The notes under the pieces were generated by a model. The model made no database searches and was not told the DNA's origin. It saw nothing but the letters and a program-made list of their open reading frames with translations. From assembly GCA_964554665.1 (NCBI GenBank), contig CAZKPP010000016.1, positions 1 through 31,471 on the forward strand: DNA of 31,471 nucleotides, given 5' to 3'. Source of the DNA: UBA3263 sp964554665. GTDB lineage: Bacteria > Bacteroidota > Bacteroidia > Bacteroidales > Muribaculaceae. Every line of letters begins with the position of its first letter. Position 1 is the first letter of the stretch. This document shows, piece by piece, positions 13,063-20,654 of this stretch. Both the position numbers and the translations under genes were made by a program.

Positions 13063-13878
13063 ATAGGTGAGTTGCTTTTTAGCGTAGACGCGTGTGTTTT
13101 TCTTGATGCGCTCAATGGCGGTTGTCAGGTCCCACGTGCCGTCGAAATAGGCAAATAGTTCCTTAAAGCCCACGGTGTTGAGCGAATTCAGCCGGCGCAA
13201 CGGATAAACGCGCCGGGCTTCGTCGACCATGCCGCTTTCAACCATCAGGTCTACGCGCCGGTTAATGCGGTCGAACAGTTCGGCTCGCTCGGGGGCTATG
13301 ACGTTCATGCGGATTTCAAAGGGTCGCTGTTTGCGGCGCCCGGTGCGCAGGGCCGACACTTTTTGCCCGCTCTGGCGAATGATTTCAAGGGCATGAACAA
13401 GCCGGCGGTGGTTATTGGGGTCGGCCTGTGCAAGATATTCGGGGTCGAGGCGTCGCAGCTCTTCGCGCACGGCCTCGATTCCCTCTTTTTGGAAAAACGC
13501 GAGTGTTTCTTCGCGCACCGAATCGGAAATAGTTGGCAGTTCGTCGAGGCCGTTGATTAGGGCTGAGATATACATCATCGAGCCGCCACACACAACCGCG
13601 TGCTCCATGCCGCGGCGCTCCATGTCGGCAATGAGCCGCAGGGCGTCTTCCTCGAATCGCGCGGCTGAATAGTAGTCGGTCAGTTCCAGCTCTTGCACCA
13701 GGTGGTGTTTAACCCGGGCAAGTTCTTCGGCCGTGGGGCAGGCGGTGGTAACGGGTATGCCGCGAAAAATCTGGCGCGAGTCTGCCGAAATTATTTCGCA
13801 GCCGAGTTTTTCGGCCAGGTCAATGGCCGCGGCGGTTTTGCCCGACGCCGTGGGGCCGGTTATGATGTCAACGGTCAT
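13033..13878 (-). CDS. miaA: tRNA dimethylallyltransferase
   Basis: The 281-residue enzyme adds a dimethylallyl group to A37 of tRNAs that read codons beginning with U. The P-loop GPTASGKT is at residues 8-15 ('MTVDIITGPTASGKT'). 'ISADSRQIFRG' with the conserved Asp and Gln follows, and 'NTVGFKELFAYFDG' is the C-terminal signature (normally vGYkE). The start at 13878 gives the family's usual beginning and overlaps the cupin stop by 11 bp. It is the last gene of the operon that begins with the TPR lipoprotein. Its 3' end overlaps the convergent DUF3943 gene. Confidence 0.97.
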   Translation of the reverse strand: MTVDIITGPTASGKTAAAIDLAEKLGCEIISADSRQIFRGIPVTTACPTAEELARVKHHLVQELELTDYYSAARFEEDALRLIADMERRGMEHAVVCGGSMMYISALINGLDELPTISDSVREETLAFFQKEGIEAVREELRRLDPEYLAQADPNNHRRLVHALEIIRQSGQKVSALRTGRRKQRPFEIRMNVIAPERAELFDRINRRVDLMVESGMVDEARRVYPLRRLNSLNTVGFKELFAYFDGTWDLTTAIERIKKNTRVYAKKQLTYLKSNLNVHP

Positions 13879-14305
13879 CGAACTGCGACCAGTCAACCCA
13901 GTTCGACGAGGGGTAGCGCCAGGAGTCGAGCAGGGCTACCGGCAGCCGCTTGTCGGACCATACCTGAAGAATCGACCCCGGTTCGGTGGCTTTCAGGCAG
14001 TTGGCATAGCCGGCGGGAACGCAGAGCACTTCGCTTTTTTTATCGGATATATGGAAAATCTCGGGCTTGAGGTCGGGCGACGGGTTTTCCCAGTCGTCGA
14101 TTTTAACAAAGGCCATTACAAAGCCGCCGCGCACGCAGTGAAACCACTTGCGCTCGCGCTGGTGGCCATGCCAGCCGCGCACAACCGATGCGTCGGGATG
14201 GTGGATGGTGTAGGTGCGTTCAACGCCGTCGAGGTCGAAGTCGTTCAAAGAGATTATAGTGCCGCGGTGGTCGTTGAAAATTTCGCCGGGGATAGAGGTT
14301 ACCAT
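13868..14305 (-). CDS. RmlC-like cupin (sugar-nucleotide epimerase/ketoisomerase type)
   Basis: The 145-residue protein is one cupin domain related to dTDP-4-dehydrorhamnose 3,5-epimerase (RmlC) and dTDP-sugar 3,4-ketoisomerases. 'VVRGWHGHQRERKWFHCVRGGF' matches the RmlC 'RGLHYQ....K.v.vv.G' core with the catalytic-position His, and 'VPAGYANCLKATEPGSILQVWSD' corresponds to 'ipeGfaHGF..l...a...Y..t', with Asn where RmlC usually has His. The substrate is probably a dTDP-4-keto sugar, but which one, and whether it epimerises or isomerises, cannot be told. No other nucleotide-sugar gene is near; it is packed between rsgA (abutting) and miaA (overlapping) in a housekeeping operon. Confidence 0.8.
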   Translation of the reverse strand: MVTSIPGEIFNDHRGTIISLNDFDLDGVERTYTIHHPDASVVRGWHGHQRERKWFHCVRGGFVMAFVKIDDWENPSPDLKPEIFHISDKKSEVLCVPAGYANCLKATEPGSILQVWSDKRLPVALLDSWRYPSSNWVDWSQFDDR

Positions 14306-15250
14306 TTATCGATATTTTTGATTAGTTTGAGATGCGTCGTTATTGAGGATTGACAGATAGGAGGCATAGCGGCTTTGGGCTATGCGCCGGTCGGCCACTG
14401 CGCGACAAACCGCACAGCCGGGTTCGCCCTCGGTGTGGGTGCAGTTCGAGAAGCGGCAGTTTTGCGATTCTTCAAAGATTTCGGGGAAGAAGTGGCCGAC
14501 CTCATATTTGTCGAAGTCGAGAGTGCCGAAGCCGCGCACGCCGGGCACGTCGATCAGCCGCCCGCCGCCGGGAAGGTCATACATGCGCGAGGCGGTGGTT
14601 GTGTGAGTGCCCGAGTCGGTGGCGTCGCTAATTGCGGCTGTTGTGGCATCGGCTCCGGGAATCAGGGCGTTGATGAGGCTCGATTTGCCAACACCGGAGT
14701 TGCCCGAGAGCAGCGAAGTTTTGCCGTCCAGGGCTTCTTTGAGGCGGTCGAGCCCCTCGCCGCTGCGGGCGCTGGTCATTACCACCTGATAGCCTACGGT
14801 TTCGTAGAGGCGGGCCACGGCCAGCAGCAGCTCGTGGTCGTCGGGTTGCTCAAGCAGGTCAATTTTATTGAGCACTAAAAGTGCGGGAATATCGTAGGCT
14901 TCGGCCGTGGCCAGAAAGCGGTCGATAAAAGTAGTGGATGTTTCGGGATGAACAAGGGTTGCAACCAGCACGGCCAGGTCGATATTGGCGGCGAGGATGT
15001 GGCTCTCCTTGCTCAGGTTCGAGGCGCGGCGGATAATGTAGTTCCGGCGCGGCTCAATGGCGGTTATATAGGCGATTTCGGCGCCGGGAGCTTCGCTGAA
15101 AGTTACGCGGTCGCCAACGGCCACCGGATTGGTGGTGCGTATGCCTTTGATGCGCAGGTTACCCTTGGCGGCGCAAAGAACCGGGGTCGAGGCGCCGTCG
15201 GGGAGAACTTCGTAGCGGCTGCCGAGGTTTGAAATTACGAGTCCGGTCAT
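14306..15250 (-). CDS. rsgA: Ribosome small-subunit-dependent GTPase A
   Basis: The 314-residue GTPase acts late in 30S maturation. It shows the circular permutation of the family: an OB-fold N-terminal domain at about residues 1-65, then the G4 motif NKIDL at about 125, before the P-loop GNSGVGKSS at about 182, and DVPGVRGFG (G3). The C-terminal zinc finger is 'CRFSNCTHTEGEPGCAVC', at about residues 265-285. Its ATG shares one base with the stop of the DUF721 gene (TGATG), and its stop abuts the cupin start, so translation coupling is likely. Confidence 0.97.
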   Translation of the reverse strand: MTGLVISNLGSRYEVLPDGASTPVLCAAKGNLRIKGIRTTNPVAVGDRVTFSEAPGAEIAYITAIEPRRNYIIRRASNLSKESHILAANIDLAVLVATLVHPETSTTFIDRFLATAEAYDIPALLVLNKIDLLEQPDDHELLLAVARLYETVGYQVVMTSARSGEGLDRLKEALDGKTSLLSGNSGVGKSSLINALIPGADATTAAISDATDSGTHTTTASRMYDLPGGGRLIDVPGVRGFGTLDFDKYEVGHFFPEIFEESQNCRFSNCTHTEGEPGCAVCRAVADRRIAQSRYASYLSILNNDASQTNQKYR

Positions 15251-15546
15251 CAGTGAATAACTAATTCGGTTATAGTGTCGGGGGCTCCGGCATATTGGTT
15301 GAGAGAATCGAGCAGCGACGAGCGCATAAACATCAAGTCGGCCTTGACCGCCGCCGACGATATGTAGACATGAATGGCTCCCGACTCGGTTACGTAGCGC
15401 CGGGTGGTTAGCTTGTTAATGCCGGGGCCTACAACATTCACCCAGTTTACCAGCGCGCGGTAGCGCGCGGCATCGCCCTCCGACCCGGAGCGTCGGAAAA
15501 CTTCGTTGATAATCTCGCCGATTGGCAGTGGCTCGGTCTTTTTCAT
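15250..15546 (-). CDS. DUF721 (DciA-like) protein
   Basis: The 98-residue protein fits the DUF721 family, which includes DciA, the ancestral loader of the replicative helicase DnaB. 'LPIGEIINEVFRRSG' and 'WVNVVGPGINKLTTRRYVTESGAIHVYISSAAVKADL' show the KH-like alpha-beta pattern and the conserved 'w..vvG..i...t' stretch. The position next to recF is the one often seen for this family in Bacteroidetes. The short version here lacks the C-terminal helicase-binding helix of long DciA proteins, so its role in helicase loading is inference. Confidence 0.8.
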   Translation of the reverse strand: MKKTEPLPIGEIINEVFRRSGSEGDAARYRALVNWVNVVGPGINKLTTRRYVTESGAIHVYISSAAVKADLMFMRSSLLDSLNQYAGAPDTITELVIH

Positions 15547-15547
15547 G

Positions 15548-16645
15548 TCAGAGAAGAGGGGTAAAGGCGCCGTCGGCCACCTCCCACAGGCGGTAGTCGC
15601 CGGCGGCGCGGCTGATTATTTCATCGAGGTGCGAGCGGTTGGTGTCGGTAATGAAAATCTGGCCGAACGCCGGGTCGCCGACAAGGCGCACTATGCGCTC
15701 AACGCGGTCGGCGTCGAGCTTGTCGAAAATATCGTCGAGCAGCAGCAGGGGCTTCATGCCGGTGGTTTCGGCCAAAAACTCATATTGGGCCAGGCGCAGG
15801 GCAATGACAAAGGTTTTGCACTGGCCCTGCGAGCCGGTTCGGCGCATTTCCATTGAGTTGAGGGTCAGCTCAATGTCGTCGCGGTGAGGGCCGGCCGAGG
15901 TGTGGCGCAGGGCAATGTCGCGCTGCAGGTGGTCAGCCATCATCTCTTCGTAGGAGTCGGCGCGTTGAAGCTGCGAAACGTAGCTGATGCCCGGCGTTTC
16001 GGTGTCGCCGCTGATCAGGGCGTAGTATTTCCGGAAAATCGGCTCCAGGCGCTGAACCCACGCAGTGCGCGTGTTGTAGATATACAGTGCCGCGGGCTGC
16101 ATGGAGGCCTCGATGGCTTCAAACATGCCGCGATCCGAGATGCCGTCCTTGAGCAGGCGGTTGCGCTGGTCGAGGCCGCGGCCGTAGCGGAGCAGCGCGT
16201 CCAGATAGCGCGCATCGCCCTGGCTGATGACCATGTCCATCCAGCGGCGGCGTTCGTCGGGGCTTTCACGCACCAGGTCAACGTCGGCCGGCGAAATCAT
16301 TACGAGCGGAAATGTGCCGATATGGTCGGCCATGCGCTGATATTCCTTGCCTTTGCGTTTGAGGCTTTTGCGTTTGCCTTGAGCGAGGCCGAGCGAGAGG
16401 TCTTCGTCGATGCCGCGGCGCAGATATGTTGCCTTTACCAGCGCGAACTGCTCGCCGACGCGAATCAGCATCGGGTCGGGCACGCGGCAGAAACTTTTGG
16501 TGAAGCTGAGGGTGAAAATCGCGTCTAAAAGGTTGCTTTTACCCATGCCGTTATGGCCCAGCAGGCCGTTGACCTTGGGCGAGAACTCCAAGCGAGCGTG
16601 TTCGATGTTCTTGAAGTTGTCGAGGGCTATGGATTTAAGCTGCAT
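15548..16645 (-). CDS. recF: DNA replication and repair protein RecF
   Basis: The 365-residue SMC-like ATPase has a Walker A at residues 30-37 (GHNGMGKS), a signature region at 'HTSAGPHRDDIELTLN', and a Walker B 'LLLDDIFDKLD' near the C terminus, all as in RecF. RecF with RecO and RecR loads RecA on gapped single-stranded DNA. It follows pyrH by 10 bp and is followed by the DUF721 gene after 1 bp. In Bacteroidales the recF-DUF721 pair is common. Confidence 0.97.
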   Translation of the reverse strand: MQLKSIALDNFKNIEHARLEFSPKVNGLLGHNGMGKSNLLDAIFTLSFTKSFCRVPDPMLIRVGEQFALVKATYLRRGIDEDLSLGLAQGKRKSLKRKGKEYQRMADHIGTFPLVMISPADVDLVRESPDERRRWMDMVISQGDARYLDALLRYGRGLDQRNRLLKDGISDRGMFEAIEASMQPAALYIYNTRTAWVQRLEPIFRKYYALISGDTETPGISYVSQLQRADSYEEMMADHLQRDIALRHTSAGPHRDDIELTLNSMEMRRTGSQGQCKTFVIALRLAQYEFLAETTGMKPLLLLDDIFDKLDADRVERIVRLVGDPAFGQIFITDTNRSHLDEIISRAAGDYRLWEVADGAFTPLL

Positions 16646-16655
16646 TCAACGCGGG

Positions 16656-17369
16656 TTACTCTTCGTAGACGTAGGTTCCGATCGGTTCGCCGGCCAGCAC
16701 TTTGTCGAGATTGCCGGGGGTGTCCATGTCGAAAACGATAATCGGCAGTTTGTTCTCCTTGCAGAGGGCGGTGGCGGTTATGTCCATCACCTTGAGGCCG
16801 CGGCGGAGCACTTCGTCGTAGGTTATGCGGTCGAATTTGGTTGCCGTGGGGTCTTTTTCGGGGTCGGCGGTGTAGATGCCGTCAACGCGAGTGCCCTTGA
16901 GCATAACGTCGGCCTCGACTTCAATGCCGCGCAGGGCCGAGCCGGTGTCGGTGGTGAAGAACGGATTGCCGGTGCCGCACGACAGGATGGCTACGCGGCC
17001 GGCTTCGAGCGCGCGGATGGCTTTCCACTTCGAGTAGTGTTCGCCTATGGGGTGCATGGCAATCGCGGTGAACACGTCGGCGCCCTGACCTATGGCTTCC
17101 AGAGCGGAGCTGAGCGCCAGGGAGTTGATAACTGTTGCGAGCATGCCCATCTGGTCGCCCTTAACGCGGTCGAAGCCGCGCGAGGCACCCTGCAGGCCGC
17201 GGAAAATGTTGCCGCCTCCAATAACAATAGCCACCTGCAGACCGGAGTCTACGGCGGCTTTAATCTGAGTGGCGTATTGAGCGAGGCGCTCGGAGTCGAT
17301 GCCCTGCTTCTGTTGAGCGGCGAGACTTTCGCCGCTCAACTTCAGAAGGACGCGTTTGAACTTACGCAT
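16656..17369 (-). CDS. pyrH: UMP kinase
   Basis: The 237-residue hexameric kinase phosphorylates UMP to UDP. 'MRKFKRVLLKLSGESL' at the start, 'VIGGGNIFRG' at about residues 50-58 and 'SLALSSALEAIGQGADVFTAIAMHPIG' are typical. 'VDGIYTADPEKDPTATKFDRITYDEVLRRGLKVMD' is the C-terminal nucleotide-binding part. The ATG at 17369 shares its A with the TAA stop of the TPR lipoprotein gene (TAATG), so it is probably translated by reinitiation. It is distant from pyrE here (5 kb) and in another operon. Confidence 0.97.
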   Translation of the reverse strand: MRKFKRVLLKLSGESLAAQQKQGIDSERLAQYATQIKAAVDSGLQVAIVIGGGNIFRGLQGASRGFDRVKGDQMGMLATVINSLALSSALEAIGQGADVFTAIAMHPIGEHYSKWKAIRALEAGRVAILSCGTGNPFFTTDTGSALRGIEVEADVMLKGTRVDGIYTADPEKDPTATKFDRITYDEVLRRGLKVMDITATALCKENKLPIIVFDMDTPGNLDKVLAGEPIGTYVYEE

Positions 17370-19054
17370 TAGAGTACGGATGAGAGATTAAAACGTTTGA
17401 ATTCGAGGTCGGTAGCTGCTTTGGCGGCCATGGAGGGGTCGAGCTTGATGGCCTGGCGCAGGCTGTTGGCCAGCATCGATTCGTTGTTGGTGCGTGCACC
17501 GAGCACTGCCATCAGGTAGTAGGTGGTGGCGTCGGGTGCGGAAATGGCGGCCAAGGTCTTTTTAGCTGCCGAGTAGTCTTTGGTAAGAATCTGGGCTACG
17601 GCGGCGTTGTTGGAGTTCACACCCTGCATGGTGCGGGCAGCGGCGGCGTTGTCGCCCTGCTTGAGGTAGTAAACGCCAAGGGCTTCGCTAAGCTCGGGCA
17701 CACCGGCGGCGTTGCCGAAGCGGCTCTGGGCGTCGGAGAAGTCGCCGGAGTTGAGGGCCGACAGGCCGAGGTTCATCTGAGGTTCGGCCGAAGCGGGAGC
17801 CAGACGCGATGCCTGGGCAAAGGCGGTGCGGGCAGCGTCGTAGTTGCCCAGCTGATATTGAGCCATGCCGAGGTTGTTGAAGGTGCGGTAGTCGGTGGGG
17901 TAGAGTTTGGCGGCTTTGGAGTAGATGTCGGCGCGCTTTTCGGGGCTGTCGGTCAGCGATGCCAGGTAAAGGAGCTCGTCAACGCTGAGTTTCGAGGGGT
18001 CGGTGGCATAGATTGCTGCGATTTCTTCGTCGCTCTTACCGATAACGTTGATTTTGGCGCTGATGCGGCTGTAGCGGAGTTTCGGCAGAATTTCTTCGGC
18101 GAGCTGTTCGAATACGGAGCTGAGGTTGTGGATTTCGCGTTCGCGTTCCTCGGGGTCGGAATACATCGACAGCACGCTGAGAATCAGGTTTTTGTCCTGA
18201 ATGTTGCTTTCGCTTACCAGGCGACGGAAGCCTTCCCAGTCTTCGGGGGTGAAGTCGGCGGTGAGCTGGCCGAACGAAACGCCCTTGAGCTGATTGTCCA
18301 TGTAGCCTTTGGTCACGTCTTCGCGCTTCTGGGCCAGGTTGCGGTTAAACTCGTATGTGCCGTCGGGCGAAGCGTAGCTCTGAATGTTGATTTCTTCGAT
18401 TTCCTGGTTGGCGTCGGCGTTGGCGCTCTTGATGCGGTTTTGCAGGTCAATCATCTGGCCGGTGCGCAGCTGATTGTCGCGGATATTGGCCTGGTTGATG
18501 AGGAACATGATGTCGGCATCAACTTTTTCCTGAATAATGCGCTGGAACTTGTCGGCGGCAATGGCGGGAGTAATGGAGGCGGTGCTTGCCAGGGTGGAGG
18601 TGGCGATTACGCCGTTGGCAACCGCTACGCGCGGCAGTGCGTAGGTTTTTTTACCCTGCTGAACGTTAAAGGCCAGTTCGAGCTGCGAGTTGGCCATTTC
18701 GGGGGTGTAGACGTAGTTGACGGGAATGGTTACCGTGCCCCCCTTTTCAAAGTTGATTACGGGGTTGTTGCCACGCACTTTCTCGCCCTGGAAAGAGTAG
18801 GGAGCCGAGGCGGTTTCGCCGCCGGCATAGGTCAGGTAGGGGGTTACCGTCAGTTCGGCGTTCTTGACGAAGAACTTGGCGGGGATGCGGGCTGTTACGC
18901 TTGCGGGCACGTTTTGGCCAACAACTTCCAGCGGGTTGGGATTTGCGGTGAAATAGTCGGCGGGAAGTTGGCCGAGTTTTTTTGAGCAGCCGCTCAGTGC
19001 TACGGCAGCGCCCATCAGCAGCATAATGTTGCTAAATTGAAACTTAACGTTCAT
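17369..19054 (-). CDS. TPR-containing OmpA-like lipoprotein
   Basis: The 561-residue protein has a lipoprotein signal peptide (MGAAVALSGC, Cys23). The N-terminal 200 residues are beta-rich ('VTARIPAKFFVKNAELTVTPYLTYAGG'). An OmpA-like stretch at about residues 215-250 ('INIQSYASPDGTYEFNRNLAQKR') matches the peptidoglycan-binding pattern 'I.GyaDpdG....N..Ls..RA'. The C-terminal 200 residues hold TPR-like repeats ('YRTFNNLGMAQYQLGNYDAARTAFAQASRLAPASAEPQMNLGLSAL'). It probably anchors in the outer membrane, faces the periplasm and acts as a scaffold. Its place in front of pyrH and recF is unrelated to their work, but the one-base overlap with pyrH shows they share an mRNA. Confidence 0.8.
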   Translation of the reverse strand: MNVKFQFSNIMLLMGAAVALSGCSKKLGQLPADYFTANPNPLEVVGQNVPASVTARIPAKFFVKNAELTVTPYLTYAGGETASAPYSFQGEKVRGNNPVINFEKGGTVTIPVNYVYTPEMANSQLELAFNVQQGKKTYALPRVAVANGVIATSTLASTASITPAIAADKFQRIIQEKVDADIMFLINQANIRDNQLRTGQMIDLQNRIKSANADANQEIEEINIQSYASPDGTYEFNRNLAQKREDVTKGYMDNQLKGVSFGQLTADFTPEDWEGFRRLVSESNIQDKNLILSVLSMYSDPEEREREIHNLSSVFEQLAEEILPKLRYSRISAKINVIGKSDEEIAAIYATDPSKLSVDELLYLASLTDSPEKRADIYSKAAKLYPTDYRTFNNLGMAQYQLGNYDAARTAFAQASRLAPASAEPQMNLGLSALNSGDFSDAQSRFGNAAGVPELSEALGVYYLKQGDNAAAARTMQGVNSNNAAVAQILTKDYSAAKKTLAAISAPDATTYYLMAVLGARTNNESMLANSLRQAIKLDPSMAAKAATDLEFKRFNLSSVL

Positions 19055-19093
19055 TATCGGGGATGTTTTGATGATAGTTTATTATTTATTCCG

Positions 19094-19101
19094 CAAAGTT
19101 A
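19094..19101 (-). promoter_or_regulatory. -7 element for the TPR lipoprotein-miaA operon
   Basis: TAACTTTG on the minus strand, in the same GCAAAGTTACG context as three other promoters of the window. It lies 40 bp before the start at 19054. No good -33 TTTG box is visible at the expected distance. Confidence 0.5.
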
Positions 19102-19147
19102 CGAAAAATTCTCCAACTTTTATTTCCCTGCATATTAAAAAATCAGA

Positions 19148-20578
19148 TTATGCGTGTGAATGGGGGCGTTTGCGGAGGCGGAAGAAGAGGATGGCGAGGA
19201 TGAGGGCCACGGTGCAGCCGATGATTATCGACACCGTGGGGTCGAGGCCGATGCCCTCGGGAGCGAGCAAAATGTAGCTGACGGTGACTACGGTCATGAA
19301 GAGCGCCGGAACCAGCGATATCCAATACCAGCGGCCTTTGCGCGACAGGTAGGCGGTTACTGTCCAGAGCGTAATCATAGCCACGGTTTGGTTGCTCCAT
19401 GCGAAGTAACGCCATAGCACCTGAAAGTCAACCATAATTACCGCAAAAGTCACTGCAAAGAGCGGAATGCAAATCAGCAGTCGCTTGACGAGCGACTTTT
19501 GGTCGAGCTTCAGGGCATCGGCAACTATCAGGCGCACCGAGCGTAGTGCAGTGTCGCCCGATGTTATCGGCGCGGCAACCACTCCTATAATCGCCAGCAG
19601 GCCGCCAAACGCTCCGAGCCAGCCGATCGACACCTCGCGCACAAGAGTGCCGGGCGAGTGGCCTTCGGCGGCCATGTAGTCGGCCAGCTGCTGATAGCCG
19701 CCGGTGAATGCAATCGCCGCGGCGGCCCAAATCAGGGCCACGATGCCCTCGGCAACCATGGCGCCATAAAACACCGGGCGCGCCAGCTTTTCGTTGGTGA
19801 GACAGCGGGCCATCATCGGCGACTGTGTGGCGTGGAACCCGGAAATTGCTCCGCACGCTATCGAAATAAAGAGCATCGGAAAAAGGGCGTGGGTGGCCGC
19901 CTGCGGGTGGCGGTTGTGGAGTCCGATGGCCATTTCGTCGGGAATCTCTACGTTGCCGAAAATCATTACGCCCATCAGTGCCAGCGCCATAAAGAGCAGC
20001 GCCCCGCCAAACAGCGGATACAGCTTGCCGATGAGTTTATCGATAGGGAGCAGTGTGGCCAGCAGGTAGTAAAGGAATATGGCTGCTGTCCAGAATGTTA
20101 TGTCGAGCTTTGCGGGAGTCATGGACGCCAGGATGCCCGAGGGGGTGACAATGAACACCGCGCCGACCAGAATCAGCAGAATCACGGAGAAGACCCTCAT
20201 CAGGTGGCGCATGCCCGGGCCGAGTTCGTTGCCTACCGATTCGGGGAGCGACACGCCCCCCTGGCGCAGCGAAATCATGGCTGCGGTGAAGTCATGGACC
20301 GCGCCGGCGAAAATAGTGCCGAAAACTATCCAGAGAAAAGCCGCCGGGCCGAACATTATCCCCATTATGGCGCCGAAAATCGGCCCTACGCCGGCAATGT
20401 TCAGAAACTGAATCATAAACACTTTCCAAACCGGCATCGGCACGAAGTCTACGCCGTCGGGGCGTTCAACGGCAGGCGTGAGCCTTTTGGGATCGACGCC
20501 AAACACCTTTTCAACAATCACTCCGTAAACGGCATAGCCGACTATGAGCAGAGCTATGGAAACTAAAAATGTTGTCAT
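19148..20578 (-). CDS. CstA-family (carbon starvation) transporter
   Basis: The 476-residue polytopic protein matches CstA: 'VPMPVWKVFMIQFLNIAGVGPIFGAIMG' is the N-terminal family core. 'ACGAISGFHATQSPMMARCLTNE' (with the conserved SGFH) and 'PITSGDTALRSVRLIVADAL' follow. CstA proteins are implicated in peptide or pyruvate uptake on starvation. It is short: E. coli CstA has about 700 residues, and the C-terminal helices and extension of the long form are missing. The short form is frequent in Bacteroidales. It is a single gene with no clear promoter and lies directly after the terminator of the 1251-residue gene. Confidence 0.88.
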   Translation of the reverse strand: MTTFLVSIALLIVGYAVYGVIVEKVFGVDPKRLTPAVERPDGVDFVPMPVWKVFMIQFLNIAGVGPIFGAIMGIMFGPAAFLWIVFGTIFAGAVHDFTAAMISLRQGGVSLPESVGNELGPGMRHLMRVFSVILLILVGAVFIVTPSGILASMTPAKLDITFWTAAIFLYYLLATLLPIDKLIGKLYPLFGGALLFMALALMGVMIFGNVEIPDEMAIGLHNRHPQAATHALFPMLFISIACGAISGFHATQSPMMARCLTNEKLARPVFYGAMVAEGIVALIWAAAAIAFTGGYQQLADYMAAEGHSPGTLVREVSIGWLGAFGGLLAIIGVVAAPITSGDTALRSVRLIVADALKLDQKSLVKRLLICIPLFAVTFAVIMVDFQVLWRYFAWSNQTVAMITLWTVTAYLSRKGRWYWISLVPALFMTVVTVSYILLAPEGIGLDPTVSIIIGCTVALILAILFFRLRKRPHSHA

Positions 20579-20603
20579 TACGCAATAGTTATTCTGTTCT
20601 ATT

Positions 20604-20635
20604 GAAAAGAAGCCCGACTCGGGGCCGGGCTTCTT
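20604..20635 (-). terminator. Intrinsic terminator of the 1251-residue gene
   Basis: On the minus strand a perfect 10-bp stem AAGAAGCCCG/CGGGCTTCTT (arms at 20626-20635 and 20607-20616) ends in a TTTTC tract. It lies 19 bp after the stop codon at 20655. Confidence 0.8.
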
Positions 20636-20654
20636 CAGAGGTTGCGGGGGTTGG

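Noticed and set aside
17858..18985. Long antisense open frame (375 codons) opposite the TPR lipoprotein gene
   Set aside because: The lipoprotein on the other strand has a signal peptide, lipobox and TPR repeats. The antisense product is low-complexity Val/Gly/Phe-rich with no motif, as expected from a GC-biased shadow frame.
19658..20566. Antisense open frame of 302 codons opposite the CstA-family gene
   Set aside because: The product is rich in His, Arg, Asn and Gly with no plausible fold. The sense strand is clearly a CstA-family transporter.
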